Shown piece by piece: positions 52,191 to 59,807 of a stretch of 64,000 nucleotides of DNA. The notes under the pieces were generated by a model. That model saw nothing but the letters and a program-made list of their open reading frames with translations. It was not told the DNA's origin and did no database searches. Source of the stretch: DATKCF01 sp035513345 (GTDB lineage Bacteria > Gemmatimonadota > Gemmatimonadetes > Longimicrobiales > RSA9); contig DATKCF010000172.1 in assembly GCA_035513345.1 (NCBI GenBank), forward strand, positions 43,083 to 107,082, written 5' to 3'. Position 1 is the stretch's first letter. Each line of letters starts with the position of its first letter. A program made the translations under genes and the position numbers.

Positions 52191-53495
52191 ATGCCCGATA
52201 CACTCACCATCACCGACAACAGGACCGGCCAGACCATCGAGGTCCCGATCCTGCACGGCACCTATCCGAAAAACGCATCCACCATCCGCGCCATCGACCT
52301 CCGCAAGATCAAGGACGGCGACGATGACTTCGGCTTGATGACCTACGATCCCGCGTTCATGAACACCGCTTCCTGCATGAGCGCGGTCACCTTCATCGAT
52401 GGCTCGAAAGGAATCCTCCGGTACCGCGGCTATCCCATCGAGGATCTCGCCGAAAACAGCAACTTCCTCGAGGTCGCATACCTCATTCTCCATGGCGAAC
52501 TGCCCGGCCAGACCGAGTACGATCGCTGGGTCTGGGACATCACACACCATACGCTGATCCACGAGAACATCAAGAAGTTCATCGACGGCTTCCACCACAA
52601 TGCTCACCCCATGGGCATGCTCGTCAGCACCGTCGCCGCTCTGTCGACCTTCTATCCCGAATCGCGCGACGTCATGGATCCGCTCTCCCGGACCCGCCAG
52701 ATCCATCGGCTCATCGCCAAGCTGCCAACCATCGCCGCCTTCATCTTCAAGCACAGCATCGGCCGGCAGTACGTGTATCCGCACAACGACCTCGGCTATA
52801 CGTCGAACTTCCTCAACATGATGTTCAGCCTGTCGCCCGATCCAAAGGAAGCGAATCCAGTCCTGGCCCGCACTCTCGAAGTCCTCTTCATCCTGCACGC
52901 CGACCACGAACAGAACTGCTCGACCAGCGCCATGCGCAACGTCAGCAGCTCCCACGCCGATCCTTACGTATCCCTGGCCGCTGCCGCCGCCGCGCTCTAC
53001 GGTCCCCTGCATGGCGGCGCCAACGAGCAAGTGCTCCGCATGCTCCAGGAGATCGGGCGCAAAGACCGCATCCCCGAGTACATCAAGCGCGTAAAGGCCG
53101 GCGAGTTCCGCCTCATGGGCTTCGGACACCGCGTCTACAAGAGCTACGATCCGCGCGCTCGCATCCTCAAGGAAATGGCACCGCAGGTCTTCGAAGTCAC
53201 TGGAACCAATCCGCTCCTCGATATCGCCCTCGAACTCGAGAAGATCGCCCTCGAAGACGACTACTTCGTCAGCCGCAACCTCTACCCCAACGTCGACTTC
53301 TACTCCGGCATCATCTACCAGGCCATGGGTTTCCCCGTCGACATGTTCCCCGTCCTCTTCGCCATTCCCCGGACCGCCGGCTGGCTGGCCCACTGGCAGG
53401 AAATGATGGTCGATGCCGACCAGAAGATCGCGCGGCCTCGCCAGATCTACACCGGCTACGACAAGCGTGCCTACAAACCCGTCGCCGACCGGTAG
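52191..53495 (+). CDS. gltA: Citrate synthase
   Basis: A 434-residue enzyme of the TCA cycle that condenses acetyl-CoA and oxaloacetate to citrate. It is of the larger hexameric type I form. Signatures are GILRYRGYPIEDLAENSNFL, LHADHEQNCSTSAMRNVSS and YGPLHGGANEQVLRML with the substrate-binding His. The second His and nearby basic residues are in FRLMGFGHRVYKSYDPRA. The catalytic Asp is in YPNVDFYSGIIYQAMG. GGAGA is ten bases upstream of the ATG. It stands alone; the next gene on this strand is the lasso precursor, 367 bases away. Confidence 0.97.
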   Translation: MPDTLTITDNRTGQTIEVPILHGTYPKNASTIRAIDLRKIKDGDDDFGLMTYDPAFMNTASCMSAVTFIDGSKGILRYRGYPIEDLAENSNFLEVAYLILHGELPGQTEYDRWVWDITHHTLIHENIKKFIDGFHHNAHPMGMLVSTVAALSTFYPESRDVMDPLSRTRQIHRLIAKLPTIAAFIFKHSIGRQYVYPHNDLGYTSNFLNMMFSLSPDPKEANPVLARTLEVLFILHADHEQNCSTSAMRNVSSSHADPYVSLAAAAAALYGPLHGGANEQVLRMLQEIGRKDRIPEYIKRVKAGEFRLMGFGHRVYKSYDPRARILKEMAPQVFEVTGTNPLLDIALELEKIALEDDYFVSRNLYPNVDFYSGIIYQAMGFPVDMFPVLFAIPRTAGWLAHWQEMMVDADQKIARPRQIYTGYDKRAYKPVADR

Positions 53496-53862
53496 GGCGC
53501 ACCGCGTCAATCGAATCGGTCGGCCTCACTGTCGTTCTGGCGTCGGTTTGTCGGGTAAGGCATGTTCCCGGATGAACGATCGTTATCCACATCGGCAGGG
53601 TCACGCGACATCTGTTGCGTACATACATCAACCCGGCGATCGGCTGGCGCAATGTAAAGCCAGTTACAGGTCAAGCATGCGGGCGTATCCACAATCGGGT
53701 GGGACCCGGCGCGCTTGTTGCATGGTCTTTCCGCAGGCATTGTAGTATTGGCACCCGTTGGCGTGGACGGCAGGCCAACGCGGATGCTGGAGGCAGCGGT
53801 CATGGACTGCGGGTTGTGCAGGACATGGCAGAACTGAGTCGATCCCCGTAGGAGGTGACATC
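53496..53862. promoter_or_regulatory. Leader region of the lasso cluster
   Basis: A 367-base stretch, visibly AT-richer than the neighbouring genes, with no convincing gene. TTGCAT at 53718-53723 and TAGTAT at 53743-53748 are promoter-like but 19 bases apart, so this is only a candidate. A strong ribosome-binding site (AGGAGGT, 53850-53856) precedes the precursor start. Confidence 0.35.
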
Positions 53863-53988
53863 GTGGATTCACAGGAGAACAAGGTCCGGACAGCTTGGGA
53901 GAAGCCCAGTCTGGTGCAGAAGCCGCTCGACGAAACGCGCTCGGGGCGGGGCACAACTGTGGACGGGCTTCCTGATTTCCAGAGCTGA
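53863..53988 (+). CDS. Lasso peptide precursor (A)
   Basis: A 41-residue peptide starting at GTG 53863 with AGGAGGT six bases upstream. The leader (residues 1-26) carries AWEKPSLVQKPLDETR, matching the lasso leader pattern of an aromatic residue, Pro, Leu and a Thr at position -2. Cleavage after Thr-Arg gives the core SGRGTTVDGLPDFQS (residues 27-41). Ser1 and Asp8 would form an eight-residue macrolactam ring. The last residue is Ser, the position phosphorylated in paeninodin-type lasso peptides. The first residues (SGRGTT) resemble the AGPGTS start of paeninodin. It is followed by a strong terminator and the K-B1-B2-C-N genes. The class assignment rests on these neighbours and the motif; the exact cleavage site is predicted. 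Confidence 0.88.
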   Translation: MDSQENKVRTAWEKPSLVQKPLDETRSGRGTTVDGLPDFQS

Positions 53989-54018
53989 CCTGAACTGAAA
54001 GGGACAGCGGATTACCGG

Positions 54019-54057
54019 GCGTCCCCCCGGCTCGTTGAGCCGGGGGGACGCTTTGTT
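54019..54057 (+). terminator. Rho-independent terminator after lasso precursor
   Basis: A perfect 14-base-pair stem, GCGTCCCCCCGGCT / AGCCGGGGGGACGC, with the five-base loop CGTTG, followed by TTTGTT. It stands between the precursor gene and the processing genes. It would let the precursor be made in excess, with partial read-through into the enzymes. Confidence 0.92.
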
Positions 54058-54135
54058 CGTCGGGGCGCGGGCGGCATTGTTGTCGTCCGGGCGGCCGCGA
54101 GCGGTTTCCCCCCGATGATGTGGTAACGGACGAGC

Positions 54136-55071
54136 ATGTGGAACGCGGAATCGATCGACTATCTGTGCCATGGTGTTCGTACACGGTCGCGCATTGCGCT
54201 GGGGTTTCCGCGGGCGAGTCCCGGGGGTCAGGCTGATGTGACGGTCGAGCCGGGCCGGGTCGAAGGACCCGAGCTGGCGGCGGATCGGGAGGCCGACTTC
54301 TTTGTAGAGGACGGGCAACTGATCCTCGTTGTACGGGGAGTGGCGAGGTTTCTGGCGGCTGGCGGCCGGAGCATTGTTGTGGAGGCCTCTCCCGGCGCGG
54401 CGGAGTCGGCTGTACGTCTTTACTTGACCGGCTCAGTCCTAGGAGCGATCTGGCTGCAGCGGGGCCTGTTGCCGCTGCACGCGAGCGCGGTGCAGTTGCC
54501 GGGCGGCGGGTGTGTTGCGTTCGCCGGAGTGTCCGGAGCCGGCAAGTCGAGTCTGGCGGCGCACTTCGCACGGGCGGGGCATCGCATTATCGCGGACGAC
54601 GTGTGCGTCCTGGCGGAGCGGGACGGCGGGTACTCGGTGTGGCCGGGTCCGGCGCGAGTGAAGCTTGCGCCCGATGCGGTCGAGTCTTTGAACCGGGACT
54701 CGTCAGTGCTGGAGCGTGCGGGCGGCACGAGGGAGAAGTACCATCTCGAATCGGGTGTTGACGAGACTGGTCGTGGCGAGCCGGTTCCGCTGAGCGGCAT
54801 ATTCCTGCTATCCTGGGGCGACGGCCCGCCACGCACGATCGCGTTGAAGGGTCTGGACGCGGTCGACGTGGTGGGTGGCCATACGTACCGTCAGGAGTTT
54901 GTGAGGCCGCTCGGTCTCGAAGCGGCGTGGCTTCGTGGCGTGGCGAATGTGGCCCGCGTCGTCCCCGTTTCGAGGCTGATCCGACCGCATGGGCACGCCG
55001 AATCGGACTCCGTCATCGAGGAAATCCTCGCCGTGGTCGAGGGAGGCCGGAAACCGGAGGTAGAGCCGTGA
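54136..55071 (+). CDS. Lasso cluster HPr kinase-like tailoring kinase (K)
   Basis: A 311-residue protein related to the C-terminal half of HPr kinase/phosphorylase. The P-loop is AFAGVSGAGKSSLAAHF near residue 135, and the conserved downstream acidic motif is HRIIADDVCVLAERDGG. A CPr-like capping region follows (VDETGRGEPVPLSGIFLLSW). PadeK-type homologues in lasso clusters phosphorylate the side chain of the C-terminal Ser of the precursor. The precursor here ends in Ser, which fits. Its stop overlaps the start of B1 (GTGA). The start at ATG 54136 has only a weak ribosome-binding site, so read-through coupling is possible. Confidence 0.9.
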   Translation: MWNAESIDYLCHGVRTRSRIALGFPRASPGGQADVTVEPGRVEGPELAADREADFFVEDGQLILVVRGVARFLAAGGRSIVVEASPGAAESAVRLYLTGSVLGAIWLQRGLLPLHASAVQLPGGGCVAFAGVSGAGKSSLAAHFARAGHRIIADDVCVLAERDGGYSVWPGPARVKLAPDAVESLNRDSSVLERAGGTREKYHLESGVDETGRGEPVPLSGIFLLSWGDGPPRTIALKGLDAVDVVGGHTYRQEFVRPLGLEAAWLRGVANVARVVPVSRLIRPHGHAESDSVIEEILAVVEGGRKPEVEP

Positions 55072-55394
55072 GCCGTCCCGCATTGACCGATCGAACCATC
55101 GTCAGGCAGAGTCGCGAACCGGTCGCCGTTGAAGTCGATCAGAGCGTCGTGATGATGTCGATCGCGCGTGAGAAGTACTACAGCCTCGGTGGCGTTGGTG
55201 GCCGGATCTGGGAGCTGGTCGCGGAGCCACGCTCGATCGGTGAGCTGTGCAGGCAGCTGATGAGCGAGTTCGATGTCGATCCGGCGGTCTGCCGCGCGGA
55301 TGTCGAAGAGTTCCTGACCGAGCTTCTGGATGAAGGCCTGGTCGAGGTGAGCGGTGAATCGCCTGATCCGGTTCGCACGACTCCCGCTTCGTGA
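55068..55394 (+). CDS. Lasso peptide B1 (PqqD-like leader-binding protein)
   Basis: A 108-residue PqqD-fold protein, the RiPP recognition element that binds the leader peptide and presents it to the B2 protease. Family features are TIVRQSREPVAVEVDQSVVM, MSIAREKYYSLGGVGGRIWE and an acidic C-terminal helical part (VEEFLTELLDEGLVEV). The GTG start at 55068 overlaps the kinase stop (GTGA). It overlaps the B2 gene by 41 bases, so B1 and B2 are encoded as separate proteins in different frames, as in other split-B lasso clusters. Confidence 0.93.
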   Translation: MSRPALTDRTIVRQSREPVAVEVDQSVVMMSIAREKYYSLGGVGGRIWELVAEPRSIGELCRQLMSEFDVDPAVCRADVEEFLTELLDEGLVEVSGESPDPVRTTPAS

Positions 55395-55803
55395 CCAGGG
55401 TCTGATCGTCGAGGCCGCCGCGACTCTGGTGCTGGCCGGCGCCGCGCTCAGGGCGGTGTCATTCGCGCGGATCGCCCGGCGACTGGGTCGTCACATGGCG
55501 GAAAGCGTACCATCGGAGGACGCGATTGTCATCGGGCAGGCGAGGCGCGTGCGCTGGGCGGTCGAAGCGGCGGCCGCACACCTGCCATGGAAGCCCGTCT
55601 GCTTTCCGCAGGCGGTTGCCGCCACGCTGATGCTGCGTCGGCGGGCGATTGCGTCCACGCTCTACCTTGGCGTCGACCCCAGGCGGGATCTCGATGCGCA
55701 CGCATGGGTCCGCGTGGGCGGCCTGATCGTGACAGGGGCGCCGCTCGAACGCCGATTTACTGTCGTCTCAACGTTCGCCTGGCCGGCCGGTTCTCGACCA
55801 TGA
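55354..55803 (+). CDS. Lasso peptide B2 (transglutaminase-like leader protease)
   Basis: A 149-residue cysteine-protease-fold protein that removes the leader from the precursor. The catalytic Cys is in WKPVCFPQAVAATLMLRRRA. The His is in DLDAHAWVRVGGLIVTG, the typical AHAWV segment of lasso B2 proteins. An N-terminal hydrophobic region (AAATLVLAGAALRAVSFARI) precedes them. GTG 55354 lies inside the B1 gene. The stop shares ATGA with the start of the cyclase gene, so B1, B2 and C are all coupled. Confidence 0.94.
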   Translation: MNRLIRFARLPLRDQGLIVEAAATLVLAGAALRAVSFARIARRLGRHMAESVPSEDAIVIGQARRVRWAVEAAAAHLPWKPVCFPQAVAATLMLRRRAIASTLYLGVDPRRDLDAHAWVRVGGLIVTGAPLERRFTVVSTFAWPAGSRP

Positions 55804-57749
55804 GTGTGATCTGCGCGTTGTACGGGCACGACGACCGGCCGATCGAAGGCGAATCGATCGCGTGGATGCTGCGCGCATTGTCGTCGTGGGGCACGGGTCC
55901 GGATGGTGTGTGGCTTCACGGATCGGGGCGCGTCGGCCTTGGCAGCCGGCTGATGCGCGTTACGCCGGAGGATTCGTTCGATGAGCAACCGGCGAAGTCT
56001 CGGGACGGGACAACGGTAGTGGTGGCCGACGCACGGATCGACAACCGGCCGGAGCTGGCGGCGGAACTCGGGCTCGCGCGAGCGGATGCTGCGGACATGC
56101 CGGACAGCGGCTACATCCTCGCGGCGTGGGAGGCGTGGGGCACGGACACTCCGGCGAAGCTGATCGGCGACTTTGCGTTCGTGATCCACGACGAGCGACG
56201 TGAGATGCTGTTCTGTGCACGGGACCCGCTCGGCCAGCGCGTTCTGTTCCAGCATCGCGGTCCGGGTCGGCTGGCGGTAGCCTCATCGATTCCGTCGCTG
56301 CTGGCGCTGCCGGACGTGGTGCCAAGGCTGAACGAGCAGAAGCTTGCCGAGCTGCTGGTTCTGCTGGAGGACAGCGAGTCGACGTGCTTTGCGGGTGTCA
56401 CGCGGCTGGCTCCGGGGCACACACTGACCGCGACGCGCGAAAGCATACGGCAGCACCGGTACTGGTCGCCGGATCCAGAAAGGCGACTCGTGCTCGGATC
56501 CGACGATGAGTATCTCGAAGCGTTCCGATCGGTATTCCGGCGAGCGGTCCGCGACCGGCTTCGGTCGGCTGGTCCGGTCGCGATCATGGTGAGCGCGGGG
56601 CTCGACTCTTCGAGCGTTGCCGGCATGGCCGCAGACGTCCTGCGCGAGTCGGGCGGCCGCTTGCAGGCGTTTCATGCAGCGCCGCGTTCGGAGTTCGCGG
56701 GCTCGGCGCGCGAGGGCTGGGTCAATGACGAATCGGCCGAAGTTCGCGCGCTGGCGGCGATGCATGACAACATCGACCTGGTCGTTCTGCGCGGACAGGA
56801 CGGAACGCCGCTCGAGGACGCCGATCGGCTCTTCGAGGTCCTGTGCTCGCCCATCCGCAACTCGATCAACCTGACGTGGGTCCGCCAGATCTACGATGCC
56901 GCCGGCAGCCGCGGCGCGAGCGTGATGCTCAACGGCGGCAAGGGCAACATCACGATCAGCTATACGGGGTTGCGTTCGATCACCGACAATGCCAGGCGGG
57001 GTCGCTTGCTATCGGCCGTCCGGGAAGCACGCGCGGTCGCAGCCGCTCGAGGCCGCCGACCACGCGACGTCATCAGGGACCAGGTCCTGCTGCCCCTCAT
57101 CCCGGCATCCGTGCTGGCGAGCTACGCACGGTTCCGCACTGGCCGGCAACCGCCGATCCGGGAACCCAGCGTGTCCGCCATACGGCCGGAGTTCGCGCAG
57201 GCGATGCACGTGAATGAAATCGCCCGTGACCGCCTCGAAGACGAGACCAGCATGGCCCGCGCGAGCGGCCCCGAGTACCGCTTCCGCTTGCTTGCCGCCG
57301 GTGGCGACGGCTTTGACGTAGCCCATTCGCTACGCGGATGGTTCCCGATCGAGACGCGCGAAGCACCCACGGATCTGCGTGTCGTCGAGTTCTGTCTGGC
57401 CATTCCCGGCTCGCAATACCTTCGGAACGGCAGTGACCGCCTTCTGATCAGGAACGGCATGCGATCGCTGGTTCCGCCATCGATTCTCGACCGCACGACT
57501 CGAGGCTCGCAGGCCGCGGACTGGCCCGTCTGGTTCGGCCGCATGCGGCAGGACATGGTCAACGAGGTTCGAGCGCTTCGCGACATCGAGCTGGCCCGGC
57601 GCTGCCTCGATCTCGACCGAATGCAGGGCCTGCTCGACCGTTGGCCCGATCGGTTCGGACCCGAGCACCTGGCCGACTACGGCCTTCTCCTGCTGCGCGG
57701 AATCATGATGGGTCGTTTCATCCGCTGGTTCGAAGCACGATGGTCGTGA
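55800..57749 (+). CDS. Lasso peptide macrolactam synthetase (C)
   Basis: A 649-residue asparagine-synthetase-like enzyme that adenylates the ring-closing Asp/Glu and forms the isopeptide bond with the core N-terminus. The N-terminal glutaminase-like domain begins MSVICALYGHDD, with Ser rather than the catalytic Cys at position 2, as expected for an enzyme that does not use glutamine. The ATP-pyrophosphatase loop is AIMVSAGLDSSSVAGMA near residue 265. A late conserved segment is SQYLRNGSDRLLIRNGMRSL with VPPSILDRTTRGSQ. The start shares ATGA with the B2 stop. Length and order fit the family. Confidence 0.95.
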   Translation: MSVICALYGHDDRPIEGESIAWMLRALSSWGTGPDGVWLHGSGRVGLGSRLMRVTPEDSFDEQPAKSRDGTTVVVADARIDNRPELAAELGLARADAADMPDSGYILAAWEAWGTDTPAKLIGDFAFVIHDERREMLFCARDPLGQRVLFQHRGPGRLAVASSIPSLLALPDVVPRLNEQKLAELLVLLEDSESTCFAGVTRLAPGHTLTATRESIRQHRYWSPDPERRLVLGSDDEYLEAFRSVFRRAVRDRLRSAGPVAIMVSAGLDSSSVAGMAADVLRESGGRLQAFHAAPRSEFAGSAREGWVNDESAEVRALAAMHDNIDLVVLRGQDGTPLEDADRLFEVLCSPIRNSINLTWVRQIYDAAGSRGASVMLNGGKGNITISYTGLRSITDNARRGRLLSAVREARAVAAARGRRPRDVIRDQVLLPLIPASVLASYARFRTGRQPPIREPSVSAIRPEFAQAMHVNEIARDRLEDETSMARASGPEYRFRLLAAGGDGFDVAHSLRGWFPIETREAPTDLRVVEFCLAIPGSQYLRNGSDRLLIRNGMRSLVPPSILDRTTRGSQAADWPVWFGRMRQDMVNEVRALRDIELARRCLDLDRMQGLLDRWPDRFGPEHLADYGLLLLRGIMMGRFIRWFEARWS

Positions 57750-59059
57750 AGCCCGTGGAACGACCTCACTGGCATCGCACCGGTATGACACGCGTCAGAC
57801 CGATCGAGGACCGTCGCAAGGCCCAGGATCTGCTGATCCATCTGCTACGGGCCGACATGGACGCTTCCGTATTGCAGCAGGCGCCCGCCGAGCTGTTGCA
57901 TTGCCTGGCCGAGGAGGCCATCCGCCACAGGCTGGGCGCGGTTGCATGGCGGGGCCTGTTCGATGCGTCGATTGCCTCGCCATCCGCTGTCGTCGAAAGT
58001 CTGCGCCAGCACTACCTGTACAATGCGTTCCGCAACGCCATTCTATTCCGCGAAACGGCGGCTGCCGCCACCGCTCTCGCCGCCGAATCGATTCCCGTCA
58101 TGCTGCTGAAGGGCATCCACCTCGCCAGGTTCGTGTACGCGGAGCCGGCGCTCCGGTCGATGGCGGATATCGATCTGATGGTCCCGCGCTCCCGCATCGC
58201 GGATGCCGAGCGTATCCTCGTCGGCATGGGCTACGGCCCGCTGCCACGAGGGGACGTCGATGAGCGCTGCGCGTGGTCGAATCATCTGGCTACGCTCGAG
58301 AAACCCGGTGCGGAGATTCTCGAAGTCCACTACGACATCGAGCGGCCGACCAGTCCGTTTTCGATCGACGTGAACGCGATATGGCGAAGCGCACGGGCGG
58401 AGACGCTCGACGGCGCAGCCGTGGTGGTTCCCGCTACGGAGCACCTGCTGCTGCACCTCTGCCTCCACGTGGCCTACCATCACCGGTTCGAACGCACCGC
58501 CCTCAAGGGGCTCGTCGACATCGCCACCGTCATCCGTAACGCCGGACCGATCGACTGGGATGCCATGGTGAAGACGGCCAATGCGGCGAATGCCGGTCCG
58601 TTCGTGTACGCCGCGCTACGCCTCGGCCGTGACGTCCTCGGCGCCGACGTACCCGTTGACGCGCTCGACGCGCTCGACCGCGAGGACAGTGACGAAGCCG
58701 TCATCACGATCGCCAAACGCTACGTCCTCACACCATCGGTCGATGTCTCCGAAACCATGGTCGAGATCCAGCGGACGCGCGGCTGGCGCAAACGACTCGC
58801 CCTGACCCTGCGCAGCGTGTTCCCGTCTCCGTCCAGGCTCCGTGAGATCTACGAGCTGGAGCCCGATTCGATGCTGGTCTGGACGCTCTATCCCGTCCGT
58901 GTCACGAATCTCCTGATACGGCGGGGCGGCCTGCTGGCGCGCATCGCCGCGAGAACGCCCTCCGCATCATCGATCATCGACCGCGAACGGGACCGGCGAA
59001 GGATCGAGGAATGGGCGGGCTACGGCGACGCGCAAAGCCACGGCCGGTCCGCCGGCTGA
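57740..59059 (+). CDS. Lasso cluster nucleotidyltransferase family protein (N)
   Basis: A protein of about 439 residues of the NTP_transf_5 nucleotidyltransferase family. The core motif is IPVMLLKGIHLARFVYAEPA followed by RSMADIDLMVPRSRI, containing the metal-binding DID. His-containing helices follow (HLLLHLCLHVAYHHRFERTA). Homologues occur in kinase-containing lasso clusters; in the pseudomycoidin cluster such an enzyme attaches sugar to the phosphorylated C-terminal Ser. ATG 57740 overlaps the cyclase gene by ten bases; ATG 57785 is the alternative start. It is the last gene of the cluster. Its true cofactor is not shown by sequence. Confidence 0.9.
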   Translation: MVVKPVERPHWHRTGMTRVRPIEDRRKAQDLLIHLLRADMDASVLQQAPAELLHCLAEEAIRHRLGAVAWRGLFDASIASPSAVVESLRQHYLYNAFRNAILFRETAAAATALAAESIPVMLLKGIHLARFVYAEPALRSMADIDLMVPRSRIADAERILVGMGYGPLPRGDVDERCAWSNHLATLEKPGAEILEVHYDIERPTSPFSIDVNAIWRSARAETLDGAAVVVPATEHLLLHLCLHVAYHHRFERTALKGLVDIATVIRNAGPIDWDAMVKTANAANAGPFVYAALRLGRDVLGADVPVDALDALDREDSDEAVITIAKRYVLTPSVDVSETMVEIQRTRGWRKRLALTLRSVFPSPSRLREIYELEPDSMLVWTLYPVRVTNLLIRRGGLLARIAARTPSASSIIDRERDRRRIEEWAGYGDAQSHGRSAG

Positions 59060-59071
59060 CGCGGCCGTCGA

Positions 59072-59605
59072 TCACTCCGGCAGGGCCAGGATCGTGCCAC
59101 GGCAGTTCGCGGTTCCGCAGTAACACGGATACTGCCTGACCAGCGACGGCGTGAGCGGCTCGTCCAGCTCATAGCCGTAGTCGTAGAACAACTCTTCGCC
59201 GGGCGCGATGTCGCGGATCGCTTCGATGAAGATGCGGCCTCCCTCGTCGATCGCTTCACAGTTCGGATCGCACGAGTGATTGATGAAGCGAGCTTCGTTG
59301 CCGCCAACGCCCGCATCAATGACGATTTCGTCATCGACCGAGAACAGGAACGTGTGGTGCCGTTCCATGCTGTCGTCATCGTAGCGTGAATCGGATTCGT
59401 CCTCGGTTATGCGCTCACCCGTGTACTCGATGATGCGTGTGCCCGCCGGGATCCAGCACCATGCGAAGGCGCCCTTCCCCTGGATCGTCGAGGTCCGCAC
59501 ACTGAACGGCCTCGGGACGGCCACACCACCCGGGCCCTTGCGCCGCCGGGCCTTCTGCCCCAGGGACTGCGACCGCTTCCTGCTGTCCTTCCTGCGCCTG
59601 GCCAA
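59072..59605 (-). CDS. SET-domain protein-lysine methyltransferase-like protein
   Basis: A 177-residue protein with a basic N-terminus (LARRRKDSRKRSQSLGQKAR) and a complete SET domain. It has FSVRTSTIQGKGAFAWCWIP and GTRIIEYTGERI. The AdoMet-binding and active-site signature is ARFINHSCDPNCEAI. The catalytic Tyr region is EELFYDYGYELDEPL. The post-SET zinc-binding cysteines are in YPCYCGTANCRGTI. It would methylate lysine in a protein. TTG 59605 is chosen because GGAGA lies nine bases upstream; no good ATG exists in this frame nearby. It is convergent with the lasso cluster (12-base gap). The target is unknown. Confidence 0.88.
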   Translation of the reverse strand: MARRRKDSRKRSQSLGQKARRRKGPGGVAVPRPFSVRTSTIQGKGAFAWCWIPAGTRIIEYTGERITEDESDSRYDDDSMERHHTFLFSVDDEIVIDAGVGGNEARFINHSCDPNCEAIDEGGRIFIEAIRDIAPGEELFYDYGYELDEPLTPSLVRQYPCYCGTANCRGTILALPE

Positions 59606-59807
59606 CGATCTGTCTCCTGTGTTTGCGCATGATCGGACCGAATCACGCCCGTGCACGAGCGCGCGTCCGGCTCGCAAGATACGCGGGATGATGCCCGGGA
59701 GGAACTCGGGCGGAACGGCCAGGCCGGAACCTCGGGCTATCATCGAGGGCCGAAACTGCACTGGGGATGTGGAGACATGAACGGCGATTCCTGGAAAGAA
59801 TTTTCCG

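Noticed and set aside
53485..53524. Inverted repeat GCCGACCG / CGGTCGGC at the end of gltA as a terminator
   Set aside because: The loop is about 24 bases, half of the stem is inside the coding sequence, and no T-run follows.
53615..53851. 78-codon frame upstream of the lasso precursor as a second precursor or regulator
   Set aside because: It has no ribosome-binding site and no leader/core pattern, and it ends in unrelated sequence before the strong AGGAGGT site of the real precursor.
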